From assembly GCA_026391755.1 (NCBI GenBank), contig JAPLDN010000393.1, positions 1 through 5,760 of the forward strand: a stretch of DNA of 5,760 nt. Reading direction: 5' to 3'. Source of the DNA: Bacteroidota bacterium (lineage in GTDB: Bacteria > Bacteroidota > Bacteroidia > Bacteroidales > FEN-979). A model generated the notes under the pieces. The model saw only the letters and a list, made by a program, of their open reading frames with translations. It did not search any database and had not been told where the DNA came from. The position numbers and the translations under genes are program-made. Position 1 is the stretch's first letter. Every line of letters starts with the position of its first letter. This document shows positions 1-5,760 of the stretch, piece by piece.

Positions 1-354
1 GGCTTACCTGTCAACATTATCGGCTGTGAGACCATCAGGGAAGATGACGGCCTGGCAATGAGTTCAAGAAACCTGAGGCTCACCATTGGCGAAAGACAGG
101 TTGCCAGGAGGATTTTCGAAGTTCTCTGCAAAGTGAGGGAAAAAGGGACGAAAACCCCTGTATGGGAACTCAGGGAATGGGCAATAAAAAAAATCCAGGA
201 AGATTCAAGGTTCAGGGTCGAATATTTCGAGATTGCCGACCGCGAGACACTGATGCCGGTCGAAAGCTGGGGGCATAAAAACCAGTTGGTTGCCCTTACA
301 GCAGTCTTTCTGGGAGATGTGAGGTTGATAGACAATGTTGAACTTTTTTCGTAA
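1..354 (+). CDS. panC: Pantothenate synthetase (pantoate--beta-alanine ligase), C-terminal part
   Basis: This is the 3' end of panC, open from the window edge; about 117 residues are seen of a protein usually near 280. PanC is a cytosolic enzyme that condenses pantoate with beta-alanine using ATP, through a pantoyl-adenylate, to give pantothenate for coenzyme A. The visible part begins just before the conserved DGLAMSSRN segment (codons from about position 46), the KMSKS-like stretch whose Ser-Ser-Arg contacts ATP in known structures. The small C-terminal domain follows, with the family-typical VEYFEIAD strand and the closing segment VALTAVFLGDVRLIDN. The gene ends in TAA at 352-354, nine bases before panD, which makes the beta-alanine substrate. 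The ATG at 58 lies inside the conserved motif and is not a start. The N-terminal HxGH nucleotide-binding half is outside the window. Confidence 0.96.
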   Translation, partial: GLPVNIIGCETIREDDGLAMSSRNLRLTIGERQVARRIFEVLCKVREKGTKTPVWELREWAIKKIQEDSRFRVEYFEIADRETLMPVESWGHKNQLVALTAVFLGDVRLIDNVELFS

Positions 355-359
355 TTTTG
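352..359 (+). promoter_or_regulatory. Possible -7 promoter element before panD
   Basis: TAATTTTG at 352-359 is an exact match to the bacteroidete -7 consensus TAnnTTTG. It begins in the panC stop codon and lies 4 bases before the first panD ATG. The -33 side is poor: TTG at 338-340 leaves only 11 bases of spacer, and TTG at 325-327 leaves 24. Transcription from it would begin at or next to the panD start codon, giving a leaderless or nearly leaderless message. It may be a chance match in an AT-rich junction. Confidence 0.25.
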
Positions 360-363
360 CGGC

Positions 364-729
364 ATGATGCAGATTGAAGTACTTAAATCCAAAATTCATC
401 GCGCCACGGTTACTGATGCTAACATCAATTATGTTGGCAGCATAACCATAGATGAAAATTTGATGAAGGAGGCCAACCTGATTGAGTTTGAAAAAGTTCA
501 GGTGCTGAATATAAACAATGGTGAGCGTATTGAAACATACGTCATTAAAGGCCGGAAAGGCAGCGGGGTAATTTGTCTGAACGGCGCTGCTGCACGCAAA
601 TTTCTTAAAGGTGACATGGTTATTATCGTGTCATACGCCACAATGGATTTTGATCAGGCAAAGAAATTCAAACCTTCCATGGCGTTTCCTGACGAGAAGA
701 ACAGACTTTCTTCAAGAAAAAAGGACTAA
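364..729 (+). CDS. panD: Aspartate 1-decarboxylase (pyruvoyl-dependent proenzyme)
   Basis: PanD decarboxylates L-aspartate to beta-alanine, the substrate of the PanC encoded just upstream. It is a small cytosolic enzyme, a tetramer in known cases, made as a proenzyme that cleaves itself at a Gly-Ser bond; the serine becomes the pyruvoyl cofactor. There are two adjacent ATGs, at 364 and 367. Counting from 367, the sequence has Lys9, His11, Tyr22, the Gly24-Ser25 cleavage site, Arg54, Thr57, Tyr58 and Asn72, which matches E. coli numbering exactly. Start 367 is therefore equally likely, or more so. The NGAAA segment after Asn72 is typical. Length, 120-121 residues, is normal, and the Lys/Arg-rich tail is not conserved. 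No Shine-Dalgarno precedes it. All catalytic positions are intact, so it should be active once processed. Confidence 0.97.
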   Translation: MMQIEVLKSKIHRATVTDANINYVGSITIDENLMKEANLIEFEKVQVLNINNGERIETYVIKGRKGSGVICLNGAAARKFLKGDMVIIVSYATMDFDQAKKFKPSMAFPDEKNRLSSRKKD

Positions 730-732
730 TAA

Positions 733-1776
733 ATGACGAAGACTGTTAGTGAAGCTTCCTCCCCGGCGAAGAAGATAATTACCGCATTGAAGTTCTCTTT
801 TTTTCTTGGATTGGGTTTATTGATCATCTGGCTTTCCCTTAAAGACCTTACAGCGGAAGAAAGAGGGCAGATCCTTCATTCCTTTCGCACTGCAAACTAT
901 TACTGGGTAGTCCTGGCCGTGGTATTAGGTATTTTTAGTCATATACTTCGTTCGGCCCGCTGGATATTGTTTTTTGAGCCCATGGGATTTAAACCCAAAC
1001 TTAAAACTACATTTTACGCGGTTATGGTTGGTTATTTTGCCAATATGGCTTTCCCGAGACTTGGAGAGGTGACCCGTTGCGGCATCATGTCGAAGTATGA
1101 AAAGGTGCCCTTCCAGAAAGCACTGGGAACAGTGGTGACCGAAAGGGCTATTGACATGCTTATTTTTTTCCTCTTGTTCCTGCTGATGTTTTTCACGCAG
1201 CTTGGAACAATTAAAGAATACCTCGATCAGAATATTTATCCTAAGCTGGTGGCCAAGTTTGGAACACTGCATTATTCACGGATGATTTTTCTTTCACTCG
1301 GCGGATTGGCTCTTTTCGTGATATTAATGTGGTTTGCCTTGAGAAAAAAATTTCTGGCATCAAAGACTTACCAGAAGTTAAGAACCCTTATAATTGGTTT
1401 TTGGGAAGGACTGAAATCTCTCAGCCAGGTTAAGAAACCAGGTCTTTTTGTATTCTATTCAGTTATGATCTGGGTGCTCTACTTTTTTATGCTGTATGTT
1501 ATTTTCTTTTGTTTTACCGAAACCTCGGGCCTCGGGCCGGGTGCAGGCCTTTCGTCCCTGGTTCTTGGCAGTGTGGGAATCATGATCACCCCGGGAGGGA
1601 TCGGTTTATATCCTGCCATTGTACAGGAAACGCTTCTTCTTTATGGTATCGCCAAACCTACCGGCCTGGCGCTGGGTTGGATCGCATGGACAGCTCAGAC
1701 ACTGATGATACTAATTGTGGGTGGAGTTTCTTTATTACTTTTATCTATTAAACGGTCAGAAGATGGGAAAGCTTAA
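733..1776 (+). CDS. Flippase-like integral membrane protein (LPG synthase transmembrane-domain family)
   Basis: This 347-residue polytopic inner-membrane protein belongs to the flippase-like / lysylphosphatidylglycerol-synthase transmembrane family (PF03706, UPF0104). Family marks are RSARW at residues 73-77, a PRLGE...R segment at 108-115, an ER..D motif at 137-141 and PGGIG at 287-291 before the last helix. Strongly hydrophobic stretches near 21-36, 58-71, 140-155, 183-203, 235-262 and 320-340 fit several membrane helices; a charged cytosolic loop lies around residues 205-235. It lacks the cytosolic aminoacyl-transfer domain of MprF, so it should not itself lysinylate lipids. MprF's membrane part flips lipid, and related standalone proteins are thought to move lipids or glycolipids, but the substrate here is unknown. 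It starts 3 bases after panD with an AAGGA at 721-725 (spacer 7), the clearest Shine-Dalgarno-like site in the window. Its end overlaps the heptose adenylyltransferase gene by 14 bases, which hints at an envelope role. Confidence 0.88.
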   Translation: MTKTVSEASSPAKKIITALKFSFFLGLGLLIIWLSLKDLTAEERGQILHSFRTANYYWVVLAVVLGIFSHILRSARWILFFEPMGFKPKLKTTFYAVMVGYFANMAFPRLGEVTRCGIMSKYEKVPFQKALGTVVTERAIDMLIFFLLFLLMFFTQLGTIKEYLDQNIYPKLVAKFGTLHYSRMIFLSLGGLALFVILMWFALRKKFLASKTYQKLRTLIIGFWEGLKSLSQVKKPGLFVFYSVMIWVLYFFMLYVIFFCFTETSGLGPGAGLSSLVLGSVGIMITPGGIGLYPAIVQETLLLYGIAKPTGLALGWIAWTAQTLMILIVGGVSLLLLSIKRSEDGKA

Positions 1777-2260
1777 AATTGTAAAAGCAAAGATATTTAC
1801 CTGGGAAGCCATGCAGAGGCAACTGGCTATGTGGAGGTTCCAGGATAAAAAAATTGTATTTACCAACGGCTGCTTCGATATACTGCACCTGGGCCATATT
1901 GAATTACTGGGTAAAGCAAGGGCTCTCGGCAACATCCTGATAGTGGGGTTGAATTCCGATGAGAGCATTCATCGCATCAAGGGCATCCACCGACCTGTAA
2001 ACAGTCATCACGCCCGTGCTTTCACGCTGGCTTCCCTTCTTTTTGTTGATGCGGTGGTCACGTTCGAGGAAGACACTCCCTATGAACTGATCAAACTCAT
2101 TCAACCCGATGTTCTGGTCAAAGGCAAGGATTACGACGGGCAGGAAATTGTAGGGAGCGATATCGTAAAAGCCAGGGGAGGAGAAGTTGTAACCATTGAA
2201 CTAACCAGGGGCTATTCCACTACCCATACTATTGAGAAGGCACACAAGGTTCACCTCTAA
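1763..2260 (+). CDS. rfaE2: D-glycero-beta-D-manno-heptose 1-phosphate adenylyltransferase (RfaE2 type)
   Basis: This 165-residue soluble nucleotidyltransferase corresponds to the second domain of E. coli HldE/RfaE without the sugar-kinase domain, the split form common outside Enterobacteria. It should transfer AMP from ATP to heptose 1-phosphate, making ADP-heptose for LPS core or other surface glycans; a separate RfaE1 kinase would be needed elsewhere. The cytidylyltransferase-like signature TNGCFDILHLGH is at residues 34-45, with the catalytic HxGH at 42-45. VKGKDY at 119-124, the following EIVGSDIV and the terminal STT at 152-154 are RfaE2-typical. I chose ATG 1763 because the earlier in-frame ATG at 1715 lies deep in the upstream membrane gene and adds 16 hydrophobic residues unlike this family. 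The 14-base overlap suggests translational coupling. Other cytidylyltransferase-like specificities, such as glycerol-3-phosphate, are less likely given the VKGKDY and STT pattern. Confidence 0.92.
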   Translation: MGKLKIVKAKIFTWEAMQRQLAMWRFQDKKIVFTNGCFDILHLGHIELLGKARALGNILIVGLNSDESIHRIKGIHRPVNSHHARAFTLASLLFVDAVVTFEEDTPYELIKLIQPDVLVKGKDYDGQEIVGSDIVKARGGEVVTIELTRGYSTTHTIEKAHKVHL

Positions 2261-2269
2261 GATCCTGTT

Positions 2270-3682
2270 ATGCCAAAAGTCAAGACTGCATTTTTCTGCA
2301 CAAGCTGCGGGGCACAGCAAAGCAAATGGATGGGAAAATGCCCTGCCTGCGGGGAATGGAATACCCTCGTTGAAGAGGTAATCCAGAGAGAAGAAAGAAA
2401 CAAAGGCTTTGCAAGGCCTAACGATCAAAGGCCGGTTCCGAAGAAAATATCAGACGTCAGCTTTGAGAATGAACAGCGCATCGACACAAAGGATGCGGAA
2501 CTCAACCGTGTTCTCGGGGGTGGCCTGGTCCAGGGATCCCTTGTCCTGATAGGAGGAGAACCCGGTATCGGGAAGTCCACCCTGATGCTCCAGGTTGCAT
2601 TGAAATGCAATGAGCTGAAGGTTCTGTATATCAGCGGAGAGGAAAGCGACCAGCAGCTCAGGATGAGGGCCGAGCGTCTCGGTATAAAAAATGAAAACTG
2701 CTACGTCCTTACAGAAACAAACACCCAGGCTATTTTTCAGCATCTCGAAAAGGTCCGGCCGGGAATGGTGATCATTGATTCAATCCAGACCCTGCAGACC
2801 GACAGTATTGAATCCTCGGCCGGCAGCATCAGCCAGATAAAGGAATGTGCCGGGGAAATGCAGAAATACTCCAAGATAACCCATATCCCTGTTTTCCTTA
2901 TTGGCCATATTACCAAGGACGGAAGCCTGGCAGGTCCTAAGATACTGGAACACATGGTTGATACCGTGCTCCAGTTCGAAGGCGACAGGAATTACGGATA
3001 CCGTATCCTGAGGTCCCTGAAGAACCGTTTCGGTTCAACCTCGGAACTTGGAATCTATGAAATGCATGACACGGGTATGAGGGAAGTTTCAAACCCCTCG
3101 GAAATCCTGCTAAGCCAGCATGATGAAAAAGTAAGCGGGATTGCTATTGCTGCGATGGTCGAAGGCTTGCGGCCTATGCTTATCGAGACCCAGGCCCTTG
3201 TTTCCTCGGCAGTTTACGGCACTCCCCAGCGCTCAACGACCGGATTTAATGTCAGGCGACTGAATATGCTCCTTGCAGTTCTTGAAAAACGAAGCGGGTT
3301 TAGGCTGGGCCATAAGGACGTCTTTCTCAATATTGCCGGCGGACTTGACGTTGATGATCCCGCTATTGATCTGGCTATTGTTGCTGCAATACTTTCATCA
3401 AACCAGGATGAGCCAATAGATACAAAAACATGTTTTGCCGCCGAAGTGGGATTAAGCGGAGAGATCAGGCCAACCAACCGGATTGAACAAAGGGTATCCG
3501 AAGCTGAAAAGCTGGGTTTTGAGCGAATCTTTGTATCCAAATATAATTCCCGCTCACTTGATAAAAACAGGTATTCAATTGAAATTGTACCTGTAAGCAA
3601 AGTCCAGGAAGTATATAAGGCAAGTAGAGAAAATTGCAGCACTGAATGTCATTATGGCCCAGTACAGCGGGAAAGAGTTTAA
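2270..3682 (+). CDS. radA: DNA repair protein RadA (Sms), RecA-like branch-migration ATPase
   Basis: RadA is a hexameric ATP-dependent helicase-like protein that works with RecA to extend and process recombination intermediates. All expected parts are present: an N-terminal C4 zinc finger (Cys10, Cys13, Cys24, Cys27, with KWMGKCPACGEWN); a RecA-like ATPase core with Walker A GGEPGIGKST at residues 95-104 and Walker B ending at Asp170; the RadA-specific KNRFG at 251-255; and a Lon-protease-like C-terminal domain from about 290 containing GFNVRRLNMLLAVLEKR and GGLDVDDPAIDLA. It starts 9 bases after rfaE2 with no clear Shine-Dalgarno. At 470 residues it is slightly longer than the usual 450-460. 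The recognisable family end is near VSKVQEVYKA; the last 19 residues (Cys- and Arg-containing) look like non-conserved read-through. The core is intact and should be functional. Confidence 0.98.
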   Translation: MPKVKTAFFCTSCGAQQSKWMGKCPACGEWNTLVEEVIQREERNKGFARPNDQRPVPKKISDVSFENEQRIDTKDAELNRVLGGGLVQGSLVLIGGEPGIGKSTLMLQVALKCNELKVLYISGEESDQQLRMRAERLGIKNENCYVLTETNTQAIFQHLEKVRPGMVIIDSIQTLQTDSIESSAGSISQIKECAGEMQKYSKITHIPVFLIGHITKDGSLAGPKILEHMVDTVLQFEGDRNYGYRILRSLKNRFGSTSELGIYEMHDTGMREVSNPSEILLSQHDEKVSGIAIAAMVEGLRPMLIETQALVSSAVYGTPQRSTTGFNVRRLNMLLAVLEKRSGFRLGHKDVFLNIAGGLDVDDPAIDLAIVAAILSSNQDEPIDTKTCFAAEVGLSGEIRPTNRIEQRVSEAEKLGFERIFVSKYNSRSLDKNRYSIEIVPVSKVQEVYKASRENCSTECHYGPVQRERV

Positions 3683-3689
3683 GTTCAAT

Positions 3690-3708
3690 CCTCCTTCCAT
3701 AAGGGAGG
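3690..3708 (+). terminator. Hairpin just after radA, possible weak terminator or 3'-end structure
   Basis: A 7-bp stem (3690-3696 with 3702-3708, CCTCCTT against AGGGAGG with one G-T wobble) closes a 5-base loop, 8 bases after the radA stop codon. It sits where a terminator would be expected between the upstream gene run and the separately promoted transporter gene. There is no T-run directly after the stem, so it is not a classic intrinsic terminator; the nearest run of Ts is at 3780-3785, over 70 bases away. It may protect the mRNA 3' end or be incidental. Confidence 0.3.
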
Positions 3709-3724
3709 TAACTGTCTGGAAGAT

Positions 3725-3742
3725 TAAAATTGATAAAATTGA
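3725..3742 (+). repeat. Perfect 9-bp tandem duplication in the radA-transporter gap
   Basis: TAAAATTGA occurs twice back to back, at 3725-3733 and 3734-3742. This looks like a recent slip duplication in non-coding DNA. It lies about 60 bases before the putative promoter, so it could also be a paired binding site, but nothing else supports that. Confidence 0.6.
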
Positions 3743-3801
3743 AGGCCGTTCATTCGGGTATTAACAGGTTTTAAAAGTCTTTTTTATTTGCTTAAACATA
3801 G

Positions 3802-3809
3802 TACTTTTG
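3802..3809 (+). promoter_or_regulatory. Bacteroidete-type -7 promoter element for the transporter gene
   Basis: TACTTTTG at 3802-3809 matches the TAnnTTTG consensus used by the bacteroidete primary sigma factor, followed by C as is often seen. It sits 19 bases before the transporter ATG at 3829, predicting a short leader of roughly 10-15 bases. The -33 element is weak: TTTG at 3787-3790 is only 11 bases upstream, and only a T-rich tract (3780-3787) lies at the normal distance. The leader is too short to hold a c-di-AMP (ydaO-type) riboswitch. Confidence 0.5.
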
Positions 3810-3828
3810 CCAGTCAATTTCATTTCTG

Positions 3829-5760
3829 ATGAAACAGAGGGAAAGGCTTAGCACAACCGAGAGGATCAGAAAGGTATTCGTTGGCAATGCCCGTGATCTC
3901 AAAGATGAGAACATCTTCGAGAAAGTCACGCTGGTAGCCATCATGGCCTGGATAGGTCTGGGTTCCGACGGGCTTTCATCTTCCTGTTACGGTCCTGAAG
4001 AAGCCTACCGTGCCCTTGGCCATTACCACGGGATGACAATTTTCATCGCCCTTGCGGTTGTTCTTACCATCGCCATTATCAGCAGCAGCTATTCCCAGAT
4101 CATTAAACTGTTTCCATCGGGAGGTGGTGGTTACCAGGTTGCAGCAAAACTCCTTTCCCCACGCCTGGGTATGGTCTCAGGCTGTTCTCTTATCGTTGAC
4201 TACATTCTTACAATTTCCATCAGCGTCGCCAGCGGTGTTGACGCCATATTCAGCAATTTCCCGGATTCTTTCCAGGTTTATAAACTATATACAACCTTGG
4301 GTATTATCCTTATCCTTTTACTTCTGAACCTCAGGGGAGTAAAAGAATCAGTATTATCCCTGATGCCTATATTCATCATCTTTCTGCTGACACATGCCTT
4401 CGCAATCATTTACCCCATCATGTTTCATACCAGGGAATTTGTCAATATGGTGCCTGAGGCCACGAGAGAATTCAAACAGGCAAGCAACAGTTTGGGGACT
4501 TTCGCAGTGCTGCTGATCCTGGCAAGGGCCTACAGTATGGGAGCCGGTACCTACACCGGGATAGAGGCTGTTTCTAATTCAATGGTCATTCTAAAAGAGC
4601 CCAGGGTCAAGACAGGGATTGCAACAATGAGGCTGATGGCTTTTTCCCTGGGCATTACCGTACTGGGATTACTTGCGGCCTATTCTCTGTTTCACCTCAA
4701 ACATATCCCTGGCAAAACCATGAACGCCAACCTGCTTGAAGCCATGACCGCCGGCTGGAACAAATGGATCGGACAAACTTTTGTGATCGTTACCTTGCTC
4801 TCTGAGGCTGCATTGTTGTTTGTAGGGGCTCAGACAGGTTTTCTGGGGGGCCCCCGGGTTATCTCGAACATGGCACAGGACAGCTGGTTCCCAAGGCGTT
4901 TTTCGGTGCTTTCCGACAGGCTGGTAACCCAGAACGGTCTTGTCCTCATGGCAGTGGCCGCTTCGTTTGTACTGCTTGTAACGGGAGGCAAAGTGACCAC
5001 TCTTGTTGTACTTTACAGTATTAACGTATTCGTCACATTCACACTTTCCCAGGCAGGGATGGTACGCCACTGGTGGCAGGTTAAGAGAAAAGAAGGGAAC
5101 TGGATCCCCAAACTGCTTATTAACGGACTTGGCCTTATCCTTACAGTCAGTATACTTTGCACTGTTCTCTTCGTGAAGTTCACCGAGGGAGGCTGGCTCA
5201 CTATACTGATTACATCCAGCCTCATTTTCTTTGTTGTGAGGGTAAGAAGTCATTATGACCGCGCTGCAAAGCTGATTGGCCGCCTGGACCATAAAATGTT
5301 CAGGCAGGTTGAACCCGCCATGGTGACCTGGGAAAAAGCAAACAGGGAATTACCCGAATTTGACCAGGAATCGCATACGGCATGTATTTGTGTCAACGAC
5401 TTCAACGGGGTTGGAATAAATACATTCCTTAAAATACGAGAGGATTTTGAGAATTATAAGAACTTTATTTTCATTCAGGTTGGCATGGTCGATACCGGAA
5501 CTTTTAAAGGGGAGGAAGAACTTCAGAACCTTGAGGAAAACGTCAAGAACAATCTCAAAAAATACGAAGAGCTTGCCCACGCATACGGATGCTTTGCCGA
5601 CAGTTATTATGCAATAGGCACCGACGTTGCCGATGAGGTGAAAGAACTCTCCAAGAAAGTAGTCCATAAATACCACAGGGTTATTTTCTTTGTCGGCAAT
5701 GCGATCTTTGCCCGTCCTTCTTCCCTTACCCGAATGCTTCATAACCAGACCCAGATCACC
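3829..5760 (+). CDS. KimA-like APC-superfamily transporter, probable K+ importer (3' end outside window)
   Basis: An uninterrupted frame of 644 codons starts at ATG 3829 and leaves the window without a stop. It encodes a membrane transporter with about 12 helices (residues about 35-470) and a C-terminal cytosolic domain. By recalled alignment it resembles B. subtilis KimA (YdaO), a proton-coupled potassium importer: GSDGLSSSCYG at 45-55, FPSGGGGY at 95-102, LIVDYILTISIS at 121-132, YTGIEAVSN near 242-250, a QTGF..GP segment, and TLSQAGM before the last helices. KimA's reported K+ and substrate-site residues appear kept as Asp47, Tyr54, Asp124, Tyr125, Thr128, Ser132, Thr243 and Tyr396. The C-terminal part ends with RMLHNQTQ, as in KimA, so only some 20-40 residues should be missing. 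It seems roughly 40 residues longer than KimA between the last helix and that domain. It may be annotated simply as an amino acid permease; substrate is inferred. A likely own promoter precedes it, with no Shine-Dalgarno. Confidence 0.88.
   Translation, partial: MKQRERLSTTERIRKVFVGNARDLKDENIFEKVTLVAIMAWIGLGSDGLSSSCYGPEEAYRALGHYHGMTIFIALAVVLTIAIISSSYSQIIKLFPSGGGGYQVAAKLLSPRLGMVSGCSLIVDYILTISISVASGVDAIFSNFPDSFQVYKLYTTLGIILILLLLNLRGVKESVLSLMPIFIIFLLTHAFAIIYPIMFHTREFVNMVPEATREFKQASNSLGTFAVLLILARAYSMGAGTYTGIEAVSNSMVILKEPRVKTGIATMRLMAFSLGITVLGLLAAYSLFHLKHIPGKTMNANLLEAMTAGWNKWIGQTFVIVTLLSEAALLFVGAQTGFLGGPRVISNMAQDSWFPRRFSVLSDRLVTQNGLVLMAVAASFVLLVTGGKVTTLVVLYSINVFVTFTLSQAGMVRHWWQVKRKEGNWIPKLLINGLGLILTVSILCTVLFVKFTEGGWLTILITSSLIFFVVRVRSHYDRAAKLIGRLDHKMFRQVEPAMVTWEKANRELPEFDQESHTACICVNDFNGVGINTFLKIREDFENYKNFIFIQVGMVDTGTFKGEEELQNLEENVKNNLKKYEELAHAYGCFADSYYAIGTDVADEVKELSKKVVHKYHRVIFFVGNAIFARPSSLTRMLHNQTQIT

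Noticed and set aside
1715..1762. Earlier in-frame start for the heptose adenylyltransferase
   Set aside because: It would overlap the membrane gene by 62 bases and add 16 hydrophobic residues not expected in this soluble family. ATG 1763 gives a normal N-terminus.
3214..3642. 142-residue minus-strand ORF
   Set aside because: It is antisense to the Lon-like domain of radA and has a Ser/Thr/Ile-rich composition typical of a shadow frame.
3683..3828. c-di-AMP (ydaO-type) riboswitch upstream of the KimA-like gene
   Set aside because: The gap is 146 bases in all and the likely promoter leaves only a 10-15 base leader. I see no matching multi-helix structure or conserved riboswitch motifs.
4052..4327. 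91-residue plus-strand ORF
   Set aside because: It is an alternate frame inside the transporter gene; the main frame carries the DYILT and GGGGY motifs there.
4845..4858. G/C-rich palindromic tract (six Gs, five Cs, three Gs) as a possible regulatory site or assembly error
   Set aside because: It codes in frame for Leu-Gly-Gly-Pro-Arg within a conserved region of the transporter, and the frame stays open on both sides, so neither a frameshift nor a separate element is indicated.
4669..5292. 207-residue minus-strand ORF
   Set aside because: It lies wholly antisense to the KimA-like transporter frame, which is open across the whole region and has clear family motifs. The minus-strand translation has no recognisable domain or membrane pattern.
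5350..5742. 130-residue minus-strand ORF
   Set aside because: It is antisense to the C-terminal domain of the transporter, whose forward frame continues to the window end with conserved KimA-like residues.

Overview
This window reads as ordinary chromosomal DNA from a member of the Bacteroidota, probably Bacteroidia-like. That assignment is an inference. It rests on a panC-panD-flippase-like gene order, PanD and RadA proteins of the bacteroidete kind, gene starts mostly without a Shine-Dalgarno sequence, and two exact matches to the bacteroidete -7 promoter motif TAnnTTTG just upstream of genes. All six real genes lie on the + strand and coding density is high. I see no mobile element, CRISPR array, tRNA or rRNA.

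Positions 1-3682 hold a tightly packed run that looks like one transcription unit. It contains the 3' end of panC (pantothenate synthetase), panD (aspartate 1-decarboxylase), a polytopic membrane protein of the flippase-like / LPG-synthase transmembrane family, an RfaE2-type heptose-1-phosphate adenylyltransferase, and radA (DNA repair ATPase). Gaps are 9, 3 and 9 bases, with one 14-base overlap. PanD makes beta-alanine and PanC condenses it with pantoate, so those two are consecutive steps towards coenzyme A. The next two genes fit the cell envelope: RfaE2 makes an activated heptose for LPS or surface glycans, and the membrane protein belongs to a family linked to lipid translocation. RadA is a recombination factor with no obvious metabolic link to the rest.

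Positions 3683-3828 are the only substantial intergenic gap (146 bases). It holds a hairpin just after radA, a perfect 9-bp tandem duplication and a good bacteroidete -7 promoter motif.

Positions 3829 to the window end hold a single large gene that runs off the edge (644 codons seen). It encodes an APC-superfamily transporter whose closest characterised relative, by recalled alignment, is the potassium importer KimA (YdaO) of Bacillus subtilis, including its C-terminal cytosolic domain. The large minus-strand and alternate-frame ORFs over this region are shadows of it.

I did not find a clearly new biological system. The points most worth a second look are the radA to KimA-like adjacency, which suggests a possible c-di-AMP theme, a -7 promoter motif embedded in the panC stop codon that would give a nearly leaderless panD transcript, and an unusual RadA C-terminal tail with an overlapping small ORF.
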